From NCBI RefSeq assembly GCF_916858655.1, contig NZ_CAKASL010000001.1:1426001-1490000 (forward strand): DNA of 64,000 bases, given 5' to 3'. Made by a program: the position numbers and the translations under genes. Below the pieces are notes generated by a model that searched no databases, had not been told where the DNA came from, and saw only the letters and a list, made by a program, of their open reading frames with translations. Within the stretch, counting starts at the first letter, position 1, and each line of letters starts with the position of its first letter. Positions 25,088-33,529 of this stretch are shown in pieces. The stretch is from Aeromicrobium sp. Leaf350. GTDB taxonomy: Bacteria; Actinomycetota; Actinomycetes; Propionibacteriales; Nocardioidaceae.

Positions 25088-25882
25088 TCAGGGCAGGATC
25101 GAGTCGACGTATCCCCCGTCGACCCGCACGGCTGCACCCGTCGTGGCCGAGGCGAGCGGCGAGGCCAGGTACGTGACGAGGTTGGCGATCTCCTCCGGCT
25201 CGATCAGGCGCTGCAGCAGCGAGGCGGGCCGGTGCTTGATCATGAACTCGCGCTGCGCCTCCTCCCACGGGAGGTCGTCGCCCACGAGCTGCCGGACGAA
25301 CTCCTCGACACCGCCGGTGTGGGTGGGTCCCGCGATGACGGAGTTCACGGTCACGCCCGTCCCGGCGGCCTCCTTCGCGAAGCCGCGCGAGACGGCGAGC
25401 AGGGCCGTCTTGCCCGTGCCGTAGTGGATCATCTCGGCCGGGATCGCGACGGCGGAGTCGCTGGCGATGTTCTGCACTCGCCCCCATCCGCGCTCGATCA
25501 TCCCGGGCAGGTAGCTGCGCGTGAGTCGCACTGCGGTCAGCACGTTGACCTCCAGGAAGCGCCGCCACTCGTCGTCGTCGATCTCGAGCGCCGGGCGGGC
25601 CTCGAAGATGCCGAGGTTGTTGATCAGCACGTCCAGGTGTGGGACCGTCGCCAGGAGTGCAGCGGTGCCCTCGTCGGTCGTGACGTCGGCCGGCGCCTCG
25701 ATCACGGCGGTCGCGCCGCTCTCGGCTCGGACCGTCTCTGCCGCCGCGGCGACCTTCTCCGGCGAGCGTCCGTTGACCGCGACGACCGCCCCGGCGCGGG
25801 CGAGGCCGATCGCGATCGCCAGCCCGATTCCCTGGGTCGATCCGGTCACGAGTGCGGTGCGTCCAGCGAGGTCGATCTGCAT
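25088..25882 (-). CDS. Short-chain dehydrogenase/reductase
   Basis: The 264-residue product is a classical SDR with TGSTQGIG (residues 13-20, NAD(P) binding), NNLGIFE (NAG position), the catalytic Ser (NIASDS) and the YGTGK active site. The C-terminus RVDGGYVDSILP is family-typical. It oxidises or reduces an unknown alcohol/ketone. The ATG at 25882 was chosen because sequence upstream is not SDR-like. It lies 91 bp upstream of the phytochrome gene on the same strand, but no functional link is evident. Confidence 0.9.
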   Translation of the reverse strand: MQIDLAGRTALVTGSTQGIGLAIAIGLARAGAVVAVNGRSPEKVAAAAETVRAESGATAVIEAPADVTTDEGTAALLATVPHLDVLINNLGIFEARPALEIDDDEWRRFLEVNVLTAVRLTRSYLPGMIERGWGRVQNIASDSAVAIPAEMIHYGTGKTALLAVSRGFAKEAAGTGVTVNSVIAGPTHTGGVEEFVRQLVGDDLPWEEAQREFMIKHRPASLLQRLIEPEEIANLVTYLASPLASATTGAAVRVDGGYVDSILP

Positions 25883-25950
25883 GCTCGCCACGGTAGCCCC
25901 GCGCCGCGACTCGGCTTGCGGGCTCACCACCCCCGACGCACGGTGGAGGC

Positions 25951-26412
25951 ATGACCGACACGACACAGCTGACCGCGACCCGCACGATCGACGCCTCGGC
26001 GGACACCGTCTTCGAGGTCCTCTCCAACCCCGAACGTCACGCCGAGATCGACGGATCCGGATTCGTCCGCGGCGACGCCGTCTCCGACCGCATCACGGCG
26101 ACCGGCCAGGTCTTCACGATGAACATGGCCGGCGACCACATGGGCGGCGAGTACCAGACCGACAACCACGTGACCGGCTACGACAAGAACCACCTGCTCG
26201 CCTGGAAGACCGCGCCCGCCGGCACCGAGCCGCTCGGTTGGGAGTGGGTCTGGGAGCTCGACGCCCAGGGTCCCGACCAGACCGAGGTCACGCTGACCTA
26301 CGACTGGGGCAAGGTCGACGATCCCGAGCTGCTGAAGAAGATCTCGTTCCCGCTCGTGCCGCAGGAGAACCTCGAGGACTCCCTGAACCTGCTGGCCTCC
26401 GTCGTCGCCTGA
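25951..26412 (+). CDS. SRPBCC (START-like) family protein
   Basis: The 153-residue product is one helix-grip domain: ATRTIDASADTVFEVLSNPERHAEIDGSG at the N-terminus is the hallmark of polyketide-cyclase/dehydrase-like SRPBCC proteins, followed by TEVTLTYDWGKV and the C-terminal helix. These domains bind hydrophobic ligands in a deep cavity. GGAGG precedes the ATG with short spacing. It is divergent from the SDR gene and ends 10 bp before the stop of the convergent enoyl-CoA hydratase gene. The ligand is unknown. Confidence 0.8.
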   Translation: MTDTTQLTATRTIDASADTVFEVLSNPERHAEIDGSGFVRGDAVSDRITATGQVFTMNMAGDHMGGEYQTDNHVTGYDKNHLLAWKTAPAGTEPLGWEWVWELDAQGPDQTEVTLTYDWGKVDDPELLKKISFPLVPQENLEDSLNLLASVVA

Positions 26413-26422
26413 CGACTCCGAG

Positions 26423-27310
26423 TCAGATCCCGTCGGGGCGCTGCGCCGGGCGCTCGACGACGTCGGGGAGCTGGGACGGCACGCCCATCGGGAACTGCGG
26501 CGTGCGCTTCTCGAAGAACGAGCCGATGCCCTCGGCCAGGTCGGCGCTCTGGAACCGCTCGGCCAGCGCGCGCGACTCGGCGGCGTGGGCGTGCCAGGGC
26601 GAGTCGACCTCGAGGCCACGCCAGAGCATCTGCCGCGACAACGAGACCGAGACGGGCGAGGTGTTGTCGGCGATCTCACGCGCGATCTCGAACGCCTTCG
26701 CCTCGACGTCCTCGTCGGCGACGACGTGGTTGGCGAGTCCCGAGGCCAGGGCCTCCTCGGCGCCCACGAGGCGTCCGGTCAGGACCCATTCGAGGGCCTT
26801 GCCCGGCGCGACCACGCGCGGGAGGAACCAGGTCGACGCCGCCTCGGGCACGAGGGCGCGGCGGTTGAACACGAAGCCGTAGCGGGTCGACTCCCCGACC
26901 ACGCGCACGTCCATCGGCAGCGTGAGCGTGGCGCCGATGCCGACGGCCGAGCCCGACACCGCCGCGACGACCGGCTTGAGCGACTGCGCGATCGCGAGCG
27001 CCGCGAAGCCGCCGGAGTCGCGTTCGACGCCCGTGATGTCCCCCGCCGCCTCGGCGAACTCGTCGGCACCACCCAGCGACCCGGTGAGGGCGGCCTCGAG
27101 GTCGGCACCCGCGCAGAAGTGCCCGCCGCTGCCGGCGACGACGACGGCCCGGACCGCGTCGTCGGCATCGGCGGCCGTGATCGCCTGCGCGATGTCGAGC
27201 GCCATCTGCTTCGTGAACGTGTTGCGCTTCTCGGGGCGGTTGAACCGCACCGTCGCGATGTGGTCGGCCACGTCGTAGTCGAGGTTGGCCAGTCGCAGGC
27301 TCTCGCTCAT
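26423..27310 (-). CDS. Enoyl-CoA hydratase/isomerase family protein
   Basis: The 295-residue product has the crotonase fold: ATVRFNRPEKRNTFTKQM, the oxyanion-hole segment GGHFCAGADLEAAL and VAAVSGSAVGIGATLTLPMDVRV. At the usual first glutamate position (NEA..C in hydratases) the sequence reads GSAVGIGATL, without Glu. The second position has PEAASTWFLPR with a Glu. It may therefore be an isomerase or a hydratase acting on an unusual acyl-CoA. AGGAGA precedes the ATG by 5 nt. It stands alone. Confidence 0.85.
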   Translation of the reverse strand: MSESLRLANLDYDVADHIATVRFNRPEKRNTFTKQMALDIAQAITAADADDAVRAVVVAGSGGHFCAGADLEAALTGSLGGADEFAEAAGDITGVERDSGGFAALAIAQSLKPVVAAVSGSAVGIGATLTLPMDVRVVGESTRYGFVFNRRALVPEAASTWFLPRVVAPGKALEWVLTGRLVGAEEALASGLANHVVADEDVEAKAFEIAREIADNTSPVSVSLSRQMLWRGLEVDSPWHAHAAESRALAERFQSADLAEGIGSFFEKRTPQFPMGVPSQLPDVVERPAQRPDGI

Positions 27311-27429
27311 GAGGTCTCCTGTGAGAACGTCCGCGGGTCCGGGTGACCCGGCACGGTCAGACGTGACCGTACCGCGCCGCCGCTACCCCGACCAGGCCGG
27401 CAGCGCGGTCGGGAAGCGACGGACGAGCC

Positions 27430-28071
27430 TCAGCGGCGGGCGACCCGGTCGACGCGGTGGTGGTAGCGCTGGCCGACCGCTCCACCGAGGGCGGCGAACA
27501 CGAGCGTCACGAGCACGACGGCGATGCCCGCGATGACGGCACCCCCGGTCAGCTCGTCGGTCGAGATCGGGATGCGCGGCAGGTCGACCCGCTCCAGCAC
27601 GTTGTAGCGCGAGCCGAAGGCGGCGCCGAGACCGATCGCGACGAGCGTGACGACCAGACCGATCACCCAGACGCCGATTCCCTGGCGCACGCCGTCGAAG
27701 CGCGACATGCGCCCGGCCACGTAGCCGCCGGCGTAGTAGGCGATCGCCAGCATCACGAGCAGCACGATGGCCGTGGACAGGCCGATGGTGCCGGCCGCGC
27801 GCTCGGCCTCGGACTGGGTGACCTCGATGGTCGAGTCCAGCCCGGCGAGCACCGCGCCGACGATGCCGGCGAGCAGCACGGCCACGCCGATCGCGACGAT
27901 CCACCCGAAGAACGCGGAGCCGATGTTGAGACCACCGAACTTGTCGCGGGCCCGCTCCTCACCGACGACGGTCGCCGTGTGGTCGCGGGCGTGGTCGTGG
28001 CCGGTCCCGTCCGACCTGTCGGCGGGATGCTCGGGCGTGGGATCTGCCGCGTGGTCGACGTGCCTGGCCAT
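27430..28071 (-). CDS. Four-helix membrane protein, hypothetical
   Basis: The 213-residue product has a His/Asp-rich cytoplasmic N-terminus (residues 1-45, several HDH/HARDH segments that could bind metal) and four membrane helices (about 52-78, 95-118, 130-152, 178-202), ending in a basic tail. The pattern resembles the TIGR04086/YrzE-type small membrane proteins that carry a GGYVAGR motif, seen here as AGGYVAGRMSRFDG. Function unknown. No operon partner. Confidence 0.6.
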   Translation of the reverse strand: MARHVDHAADPTPEHPADRSDGTGHDHARDHTATVVGEERARDKFGGLNIGSAFFGWIVAIGVAVLLAGIVGAVLAGLDSTIEVTQSEAERAAGTIGLSTAIVLLVMLAIAYYAGGYVAGRMSRFDGVRQGIGVWVIGLVVTLVAIGLGAAFGSRYNVLERVDLPRIPISTDELTGGAVIAGIAVVLVTLVFAALGGAVGQRYHHRVDRVARR

Positions 28072-28202
28072 GTCGTGCTCCTGTCACCTGCGAACGGCCC
28101 GAAGGCCTTGATCGACGGGGGTACCCGTCCGCACGGCGGACCAAACCACCCAGGTCCGTCCGCGCAGCGCCCTAGTTGCTGCGCGCTGGCACGATCAAGA
28201 GC

Positions 28203-28622
28203 GTGACTCGACGACTGCCGGTGCTGCTGCTCCTTCCCCTCCTCGCGCTCGGCGCGTGCTCTGAGGTCGAGGACGCCGTGAGGGACACCGCGTCGGACGC
28301 CGGCTCCCGCGTCGGCTGCGAGCTCGCCCAGCCGGCCGTCGACGAGGGCCGCGCCTTCGTGGAGCGCGTCGCCCAGGACATCGACGCCGATCCGGCGGCA
28401 GCGCAGCAGGAGCTGAGCGCTGCCCGCGAGGCGCTCGAACTCGCCGCCCCCACCCTCACCGGGGAGCTCCGCGACGCGATCGACCAGGCGGCGGCCGCGG
28501 TCGAGGAGCTCCGCGCCGAGGCTCAGGCCGTGGCGGACGGCGCGACCGTCGACGACCAGGTCGTCCAGGCCGCCCAGGCGGAGTACGACGCCGCGGCCCA
28601 GGAGCTCACCGGCATCTGCTGA
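28203..28622 (+). CDS. Small alpha-helical lipoprotein
   Basis: The 139-residue product starts at a GTG and has a lipoprotein signal with lipobox LGAC around residue 18, directly followed by SEVEDAVRD. The mature protein is nearly all helical with heptad-like Ala/Glu/Gln patterns, has one internal Cys (GCEL) and ends in Cys, so a disulfide is possible. No family is recognised. It converges with the SHOCT-like membrane protein gene, 13 bp apart. Confidence 0.6.
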   Translation: MTRRLPVLLLLPLLALGACSEVEDAVRDTASDAGSRVGCELAQPAVDEGRAFVERVAQDIDADPAAAQQELSAAREALELAAPTLTGELRDAIDQAAAAVEELRAEAQAVADGATVDDQVVQAAQAEYDAAAQELTGIC

Positions 28623-28635
28623 GAGGGCGGACGCG

Positions 28636-29418
28636 TCACAGCGCGTCGAGGATCCTCCGGCGCTGCTCGGCGTACTCCTCGTCGTCGACCGAGCCGGCGG
28701 CGCGGAGCTGGTCGAGCGCTGCCAGTCGCCCTGCGACGTCTCCCGAGGTCGCGGCACTCCCGCTGCCGGGAGCACTCACGGGCTCGGACCAGAGGATCTC
28801 CATCGCGGTCGCATCCTGCGGACCCGCGACCCGGGCGCGGAACCCGTCGCCCACCCGGAGGGCCCCGATGGCCGTGTACGGGACGGTCGCCTTCTTCGTG
28901 ACGTCGTAGGGGTCCAGCCCGCTCGAGGCGTCCGGCTCGACCTGCAGCTCGAACTCCAGGCGCGGGCGCTCGTTGATGAAGGTGCCCGTCTCGCGGACGG
29001 CGCGGATCCAGATGGTGGCCGGGGTCGCGGCGTTGCCGGCTCCCGGGCCTGCACTCACTGCACTGCCCAGGACGAAGAGCGCTGCCGCGAGAACTCCGAC
29101 GGCCGTTGCCGTGCCTCCGACCACGATCGGCAGCCACCTCCAGCTCGCGTCCTCCGCAGCGATGCCGATCTGCAGGATGCCGACGACCAGGGAGGGCACG
29201 CCGATGAGGGCCCAGATCAGCGAGCCGAGGGCGAACGTCCGTCGGTCCACGACCGGCTTCGCCTCGCCCTCGTCCGACATCGATGCCCGGAGGCGGCCTT
29301 GGTGTCGACGTACGACCGGGCCCAGCACGACCCAGTAGAGGCCGATGCCGACCAGGCCGGAGATCCCCAGCCACAGACCGATCACGACGGTGACGGCGCC
29401 CAGGGCAGCGAGCTTCAT
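28636..29418 (-). CDS. Membrane protein with C-terminal SHOCT-like helical hairpin
   Basis: The 260-residue product has four membrane helices in two pairs (about 3-35 and 62-125), an extracytoplasmic or cytoplasmic beta domain (130-215; RLEFELQVEPDASSGLDPYDVTKKATVPYTAI resembles DUF3592-type domains) and a C-terminal SHOCT-like motif (230-260, RLAALDQLRAAGSVDDEEYAEQRRRIL). SHOCT segments mediate oligomerisation. The ATG at 29418 is the most likely start; no strong ribosome site is seen. It lies 56 bp downstream of menB on the same strand. Function unknown. Confidence 0.65.
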   Translation of the reverse strand: MKLAALGAVTVVIGLWLGISGLVGIGLYWVVLGPVVRRHQGRLRASMSDEGEAKPVVDRRTFALGSLIWALIGVPSLVVGILQIGIAAEDASWRWLPIVVGGTATAVGVLAAALFVLGSAVSAGPGAGNAATPATIWIRAVRETGTFINERPRLEFELQVEPDASSGLDPYDVTKKATVPYTAIGALRVGDGFRARVAGPQDATAMEILWSEPVSAPGSGSAATSGDVAGRLAALDQLRAAGSVDDEEYAEQRRRILDAL

Positions 29419-29474
29419 CTGCGGAGCGTACTCACCCGCGAACGCGCCTGTCTCGCCTTCGCCGACGCCGTCGC

Positions 29475-30419
<945 letters not shown>

Positions 30420-30446
30420 GACCTTGAACCTAGTGCTTGCCATATT

Positions 30447-30464
30447 GGTAACAACAGAGTTACC
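30447..30464. promoter_or_regulatory. Operator candidate between menB and the ArsR gene
   Basis: GGTAAC-AACAGA-GTTACC is a perfect 6+6 bp palindrome 10 bp upstream of the ArsR start codon and 28 bp upstream of menB. ArsR-family autoregulation is the likely role (inferred). Confidence 0.55.
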
Positions 30465-30473
30465 TTTCTCGAC

Positions 30474-30830
30474 ATGGACGTGTTCTCGGCGATCGCCGAC
30501 CCGCTGCGGCGCGAGCTGCTGACGCGGCTCGCGGCCGGGCCGGCGCGCGTCGTCGACCTCGCGGCCGAGCACCCCGTGTCGCGCCCCGCGGTGAGCCGAC
30601 ACCTCAGGATGCTCACCGAGGCCGGTCTGGTCGTGGCCGACGACGTCGGCCGCGAGCGGCACTACCGGCTGCTCCCCGAACCGTTGGTCGAGGTCCGCGC
30701 CTTCGCTGCGAGCCTCGAGCGGCGGCCCCCGATCCCGGAGTCCGCGCTCGACGCCCTCGACACCGAGGTCCGCCGCACGTCGCGCGAGCGTCGCCTCGCC
30801 GCACCCACCCACACCGAGGAGTCCGCATGA
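30474..30830 (+). CDS. ArsR-family winged-helix regulator
   Basis: The 118-residue product is a typical ArsR/SmtB-fold repressor: DVFSAIADPLRRELLTRLAAGPARVVDLA, then VSRPAVSRHLRMLTEAGLV (recognition helix) and DDVGRERHYRLLPEPL (wing). No metal-binding Cys pair (CVC) is present, so it is not an obvious metal sensor. This subgroup commonly pairs with an SRPBCC/AHSA1 protein, and the stop overlaps the start of such a gene by 4 bp here. Confidence 0.9.
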   Translation: MDVFSAIADPLRRELLTRLAAGPARVVDLAAEHPVSRPAVSRHLRMLTEAGLVVADDVGRERHYRLLPEPLVEVRAFAASLERRPPIPESALDALDTEVRRTSRERRLAAPTHTEESA

Positions 30831-31369
30831 GCGCCACCCCGACCGGCTACCTGTCCCGCAAGGGCGACCGCGACTCCGTGTCGTGGGAGCGCACCTTCCG
30901 CGCACCCATTGCCGACGTCTGGGCGTCGATCACGGAGCCCGAACGGCTCGAGCGGTGGATCGGCACCTGGACCGGCGACCCGGCGGACGGGTTCGTCATG
31001 TTCGCGATGACTGCCGAGGGCGAGGACGTCCAGGCCCAGCGGCACGACATCCTCGCGTGCGAGCGACCGACGCTGCTGCGGGTCGAGTCCGTCGATGAGT
31101 ACGGCTCGTGGTTCCTCACGCTCGAGCTCGCCGAGGCGGACGGCGTGACGACGCTGACTTTCAGCCAGGTCGTGGTCGACGCCGCGTCCATCGAGAACGT
31201 CGGTCCGGGGTGGGAGTACTACCTCGACCGGCTGGTCACGGCCGAGACCGACGGCGACGTCGAGAGCGTGGCCTGGGACGACTACTACCCCGCGCAGCGC
31301 GAGCACTACGTCGCGCTCGCCGAGACGATCGAGCCGGGCGTGCGTGCGCGGCTCGACCAGCCGACGTGA
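30827..31369 (+). CDS. SRPBCC/AHSA1-like protein, partner of the ArsR regulator
   Basis: The 180-residue product shows the AHSA1-type helix-grip pattern: VSWERTFRAPIADVWASITEPERLERWIGTW, a core beta sheet with PTLLRVES, WFLTLELAEADGVTTLTFSQ, and a C-terminal helix. The ATG overlaps the ArsR stop (ATGA). In such pairs the START-like protein is thought to bind or modify the signal molecule that the ArsR protein follows. Ligand unknown. Confidence 0.82.
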   Translation: MSATPTGYLSRKGDRDSVSWERTFRAPIADVWASITEPERLERWIGTWTGDPADGFVMFAMTAEGEDVQAQRHDILACERPTLLRVESVDEYGSWFLTLELAEADGVTTLTFSQVVVDAASIENVGPGWEYYLDRLVTAETDGDVESVAWDDYYPAQREHYVALAETIEPGVRARLDQPT

Positions 31370-31404
31370 CGCGATCGACGTGACACCGGGAGTGACACGT
31401 TCAC

Positions 31405-31420
31405 ATACCGTCGGTATCTT
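31405..31420. promoter_or_regulatory. TetR-type operator overlapping a leaderless promoter
   Basis: ATACCG-T-CGGTAT (31405-31417) is a perfect palindrome. TATCTT (31415-31420) looks like a -10 element and ends 6 nt before the ATG at 31427, so a bound repressor would cover the promoter. No TetR gene is adjacent; the regulator must be encoded elsewhere. Confidence 0.6.
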
Positions 31421-31426
31421 GACGGG

Positions 31427-32314
31427 ATGAGCACACGTTTCAGCGGCAAGGTCCTGGTCGTCACCGGCGCGGCACGCGGCATCGGGGCGGGAGTCGCCCG
31501 GGCCTACGCAGCCGAGGGCGGGCGGGTCGCGCTGCTGGGCCTGGAGCCCGAGCTGCTGGCCGCCGTCGCCGACGAGATCGGTGAGGCCGCCGCGTGGTGG
31601 GAGGCCGACGCTCGCGACGGTGCCGCCATGGCCGCCGCGATCGACGCGGCCGCCGCCCATTTCGGTCGCATCGACCACGTGCTCGCCAACGCCGGCATCG
31701 CCTCCTACGGCACCGTCCGCCAGATCGACGAGGCCTCGTTCGAGCGGGTCGTCGACATCAACATCAACGGCGTCTTCCGCACGCTGCACCCGTCGATCCC
31801 CCACCTGGTCGAGACCAAGGGGCACGCGCTCGTGGTCGCCTCGCTCGCGTCGTTCGGCAACCTCGCCGGTCTCGCGTCGTACAACGCGTCGAAGGCGGGC
31901 GCGGAGTCGCTGGCGCTCGTGACCAACCAGGAGGTCGCGCACCTCGGCGTGCGCGTCGGCGTGGTGCACCCGGGCTGGATCGACACCGACATCGTCCGCG
32001 GCGCAGAGCACGACCTGCCGACGTTCCGCACCATCCGCAAGAAGCTGCCGTACCCGGCCAACTCCACGACCGACCTCGACGACTGCGTGGCCGGCATCAT
32101 CCGCGGCTTCGCGAAGCGCAAGACCCGCGTGTACATCCCGCGCGGCGTCATCGTGGCCAACTGGACGAAGTCGCTCGTCAACTCACCCCTCGGGGCGTCC
32201 GTCGTGCTGCGCATCGCGAAGAAGCACGTGCCCGACCTCGAGTCCGAGGTCGCCGCACTCGGCCGCTTCCAGCACGCGCACGTCCCCCTCACCGAGGCCA
32301 AGCCCGCCGACTGA
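31427..32314 (+). CDS. Short-chain dehydrogenase/reductase with C-terminal extension
   Basis: The 295-residue product has TGAARGIG (residues 13-20), ANAGIAS, the catalytic Ser (ASLASFG) and YNASK. After the SDR core (about 1-215) it continues with a roughly 70-residue C-terminal part (RKTRVYIPRGVIVANWTKSLVNSPLG...) common in actinobacterial SDRs linked to lipid or steroid metabolism. The perfect palindrome over its promoter matches the ATACCG/CGGTAT type often bound by TetR regulators of lipid genes, which supports that guess. A leaderless start is likely. Confidence 0.85.
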   Translation: MSTRFSGKVLVVTGAARGIGAGVARAYAAEGGRVALLGLEPELLAAVADEIGEAAAWWEADARDGAAMAAAIDAAAAHFGRIDHVLANAGIASYGTVRQIDEASFERVVDININGVFRTLHPSIPHLVETKGHALVVASLASFGNLAGLASYNASKAGAESLALVTNQEVAHLGVRVGVVHPGWIDTDIVRGAEHDLPTFRTIRKKLPYPANSTTDLDDCVAGIIRGFAKRKTRVYIPRGVIVANWTKSLVNSPLGASVVLRIAKKHVPDLESEVAALGRFQHAHVPLTEAKPAD

Positions 32315-32317
32315 CCC

Positions 32318-32432
32318 CTCGCGAGAGACTTTGTTACCGCCGGCGAGAGACCTTGTTGGTGCACAGGAGTGACGAACTCTCTCCTGTGCACAGACAAACC
32401 CGCTCGCGAGGGGTAACAAAGTCTCTCGCGAG
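32318..32432. repeat. Dispersed repeat family A, full inverted element
   Basis: Outer arms 32318-32338 and 32412-32432 are a perfect 21-bp inverted repeat beginning CTCGCGAGAGACTTTGTTAC. An inner perfect 11-bp hairpin, GTGCACAGGAG/CTCCTGTGCAC, occupies 32359-32369 and 32381-32391. The right part matches the partial copy at 8806-8850. The element starts 3 bp after the SDR stop and lies between convergent genes. Confidence 0.85.
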
Positions 32433-32442
32433 CGGTAATTCG

Positions 32443-33099
32443 TCAGGGGGTCTGGACGCTGGAGGCCAGGGAGACCATGTGGCCCAGGCGGGCCAGCTCG
32501 GAGGCGAGGAAGTCGGGGCCGCCGTGGCGGCCGACGACGATCGTGACGCCTCGCCCGTCGCGCAGCCGGCCCGGAGCCGCCGCGAGCACCGTTGACGCCC
32601 ATGCCTCGACGTCGGGCAGCGTGGTCGACTCCGCCAGGTCCAGCCAGCCGGCCGCCTGCGGCACGTCGCCGTTGTCGATCCGCGGCGCCGTCGGCGAGGC
32701 ACCCAGCACCACGAGCGCCTCGTCGCCGACCCCCAGGGCCAGCGCCCAGTCGACGCGGAACGTCTCGGGCATGACCTCGACGAGCCGCGCGATCGCTCGC
32801 GACGGGTCCTCGGTGAACTCCTCGACCGCTTCCAGGTCCATGCTGAGGTTCACGCCGGCGTTGTAGCGCGAGATCCAGTGGACGCGCACGCCCTCGAGCT
32901 CGTGGCACGCCGTGATCAGCGTGTCGGGCATGACGGTGGGCGGGAGCTCCAGCAGGACGTCGTCGAGCGCCTTGCCGTCAGCACGGTGCTCGACGATCTC
33001 GATCGCCTCGATGTCGGCCCCGGCCGAGCCGAGCGCCGTCGCCAGGGCACCGAGGGAGCCCGGGACGTCGGGCAGCTCGACGCGCAGCAGGAAAGCCAT
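32443..33099 (-). CDS. ACT-domain-containing protein
   Basis: The 218-residue product begins with an ACT domain (about 1-70): FLLRVELPDVPGSLGALATALGSAGADIEAIEIVEH is the standard regulatory amino-acid-binding fold. The remaining 145 residues are a divergent domain (AIARLVEVMPETFRVDWALALGVGDEALVVLGASP...) without a recognised family. It might sense an amino acid. I chose the ATG at 33099 because GGTGAG lies upstream of it, while the ATG at 33123 has no ribosome site. Divergent from the DUF3817 gene. Confidence 0.75.
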   Translation of the reverse strand: MAFLLRVELPDVPGSLGALATALGSAGADIEAIEIVEHRADGKALDDVLLELPPTVMPDTLITACHELEGVRVHWISRYNAGVNLSMDLEAVEEFTEDPSRAIARLVEVMPETFRVDWALALGVGDEALVVLGASPTAPRIDNGDVPQAAGWLDLAESTTLPDVEAWASTVLAAAPGRLRDGRGVTIVVGRHGGPDFLASELARLGHMVSLASSVQTP

Positions 33100-33154
33100 G
33101 TGCGCATTCTCACCCACGGCCATTACGCGTGTGTGTCGCAGGTAGCGTGACGGA

Positions 33155-33529
33155 GTGACTCAGGTTCAATCCGCCACTCGCACCGTGTTCCGCGTCGTCG
33201 CCTTCGCCGAGGCCCTCAGCTGGGCTGCACTGCTGGTCGCGATGTTCTTCAAGTGGGTCGTCGCCGCCGATCCGCACACCGGCGCCGAGGGCGGAGTCCC
33301 CATCGCCGGCCCGATCCACGGCGTGGTCTTCGTCGTCTACGTGCTCGCGACCCTCGTCGCCTGGCGGGTCTTCGGCTGGTCGTTCAAGACCCTCGTCGTG
33401 GGTCTCGCCTGCTCGATCCCGCCGTTCGCGACCGCGATCTTCGAGATCCAGGCCGACCGTCGGGGTCTGCTCGGCGTCAGCGCAGCGGATCGAACGCCGA
33501 CAGCAGCGGGTCCGTCGACCCCTGCATGA
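33155..33529 (+). CDS. DUF3817 small membrane protein
   Basis: The 124-residue product has three membrane helices (about 12-35, 50-70, 75-100) with the pattern FRVVAFAEALSWAALL...GPIHGVVFVVYVLA...CSIPPFATAIFE that defines DUF3817, widespread in Actinobacteria with unknown role. TAGCGT (33143-33148) ends 6 nt before the GTG, so the mRNA is probably leaderless. The last 17 codons overlap the 3' end of the convergent flavoprotein gene by 53 bp. Confidence 0.8.
   Translation: MTQVQSATRTVFRVVAFAEALSWAALLVAMFFKWVVAADPHTGAEGGVPIAGPIHGVVFVVYVLATLVAWRVFGWSFKTLVVGLACSIPPFATAIFEIQADRRGLLGVSAADRTPTAAGPSTPA

Noticed and set aside
22837-25176. Open frame of 779 codons on the plus strand
   Set aside because: Antisense to the phytochrome-phosphatase gene; composition typical of a third-position GC artefact.
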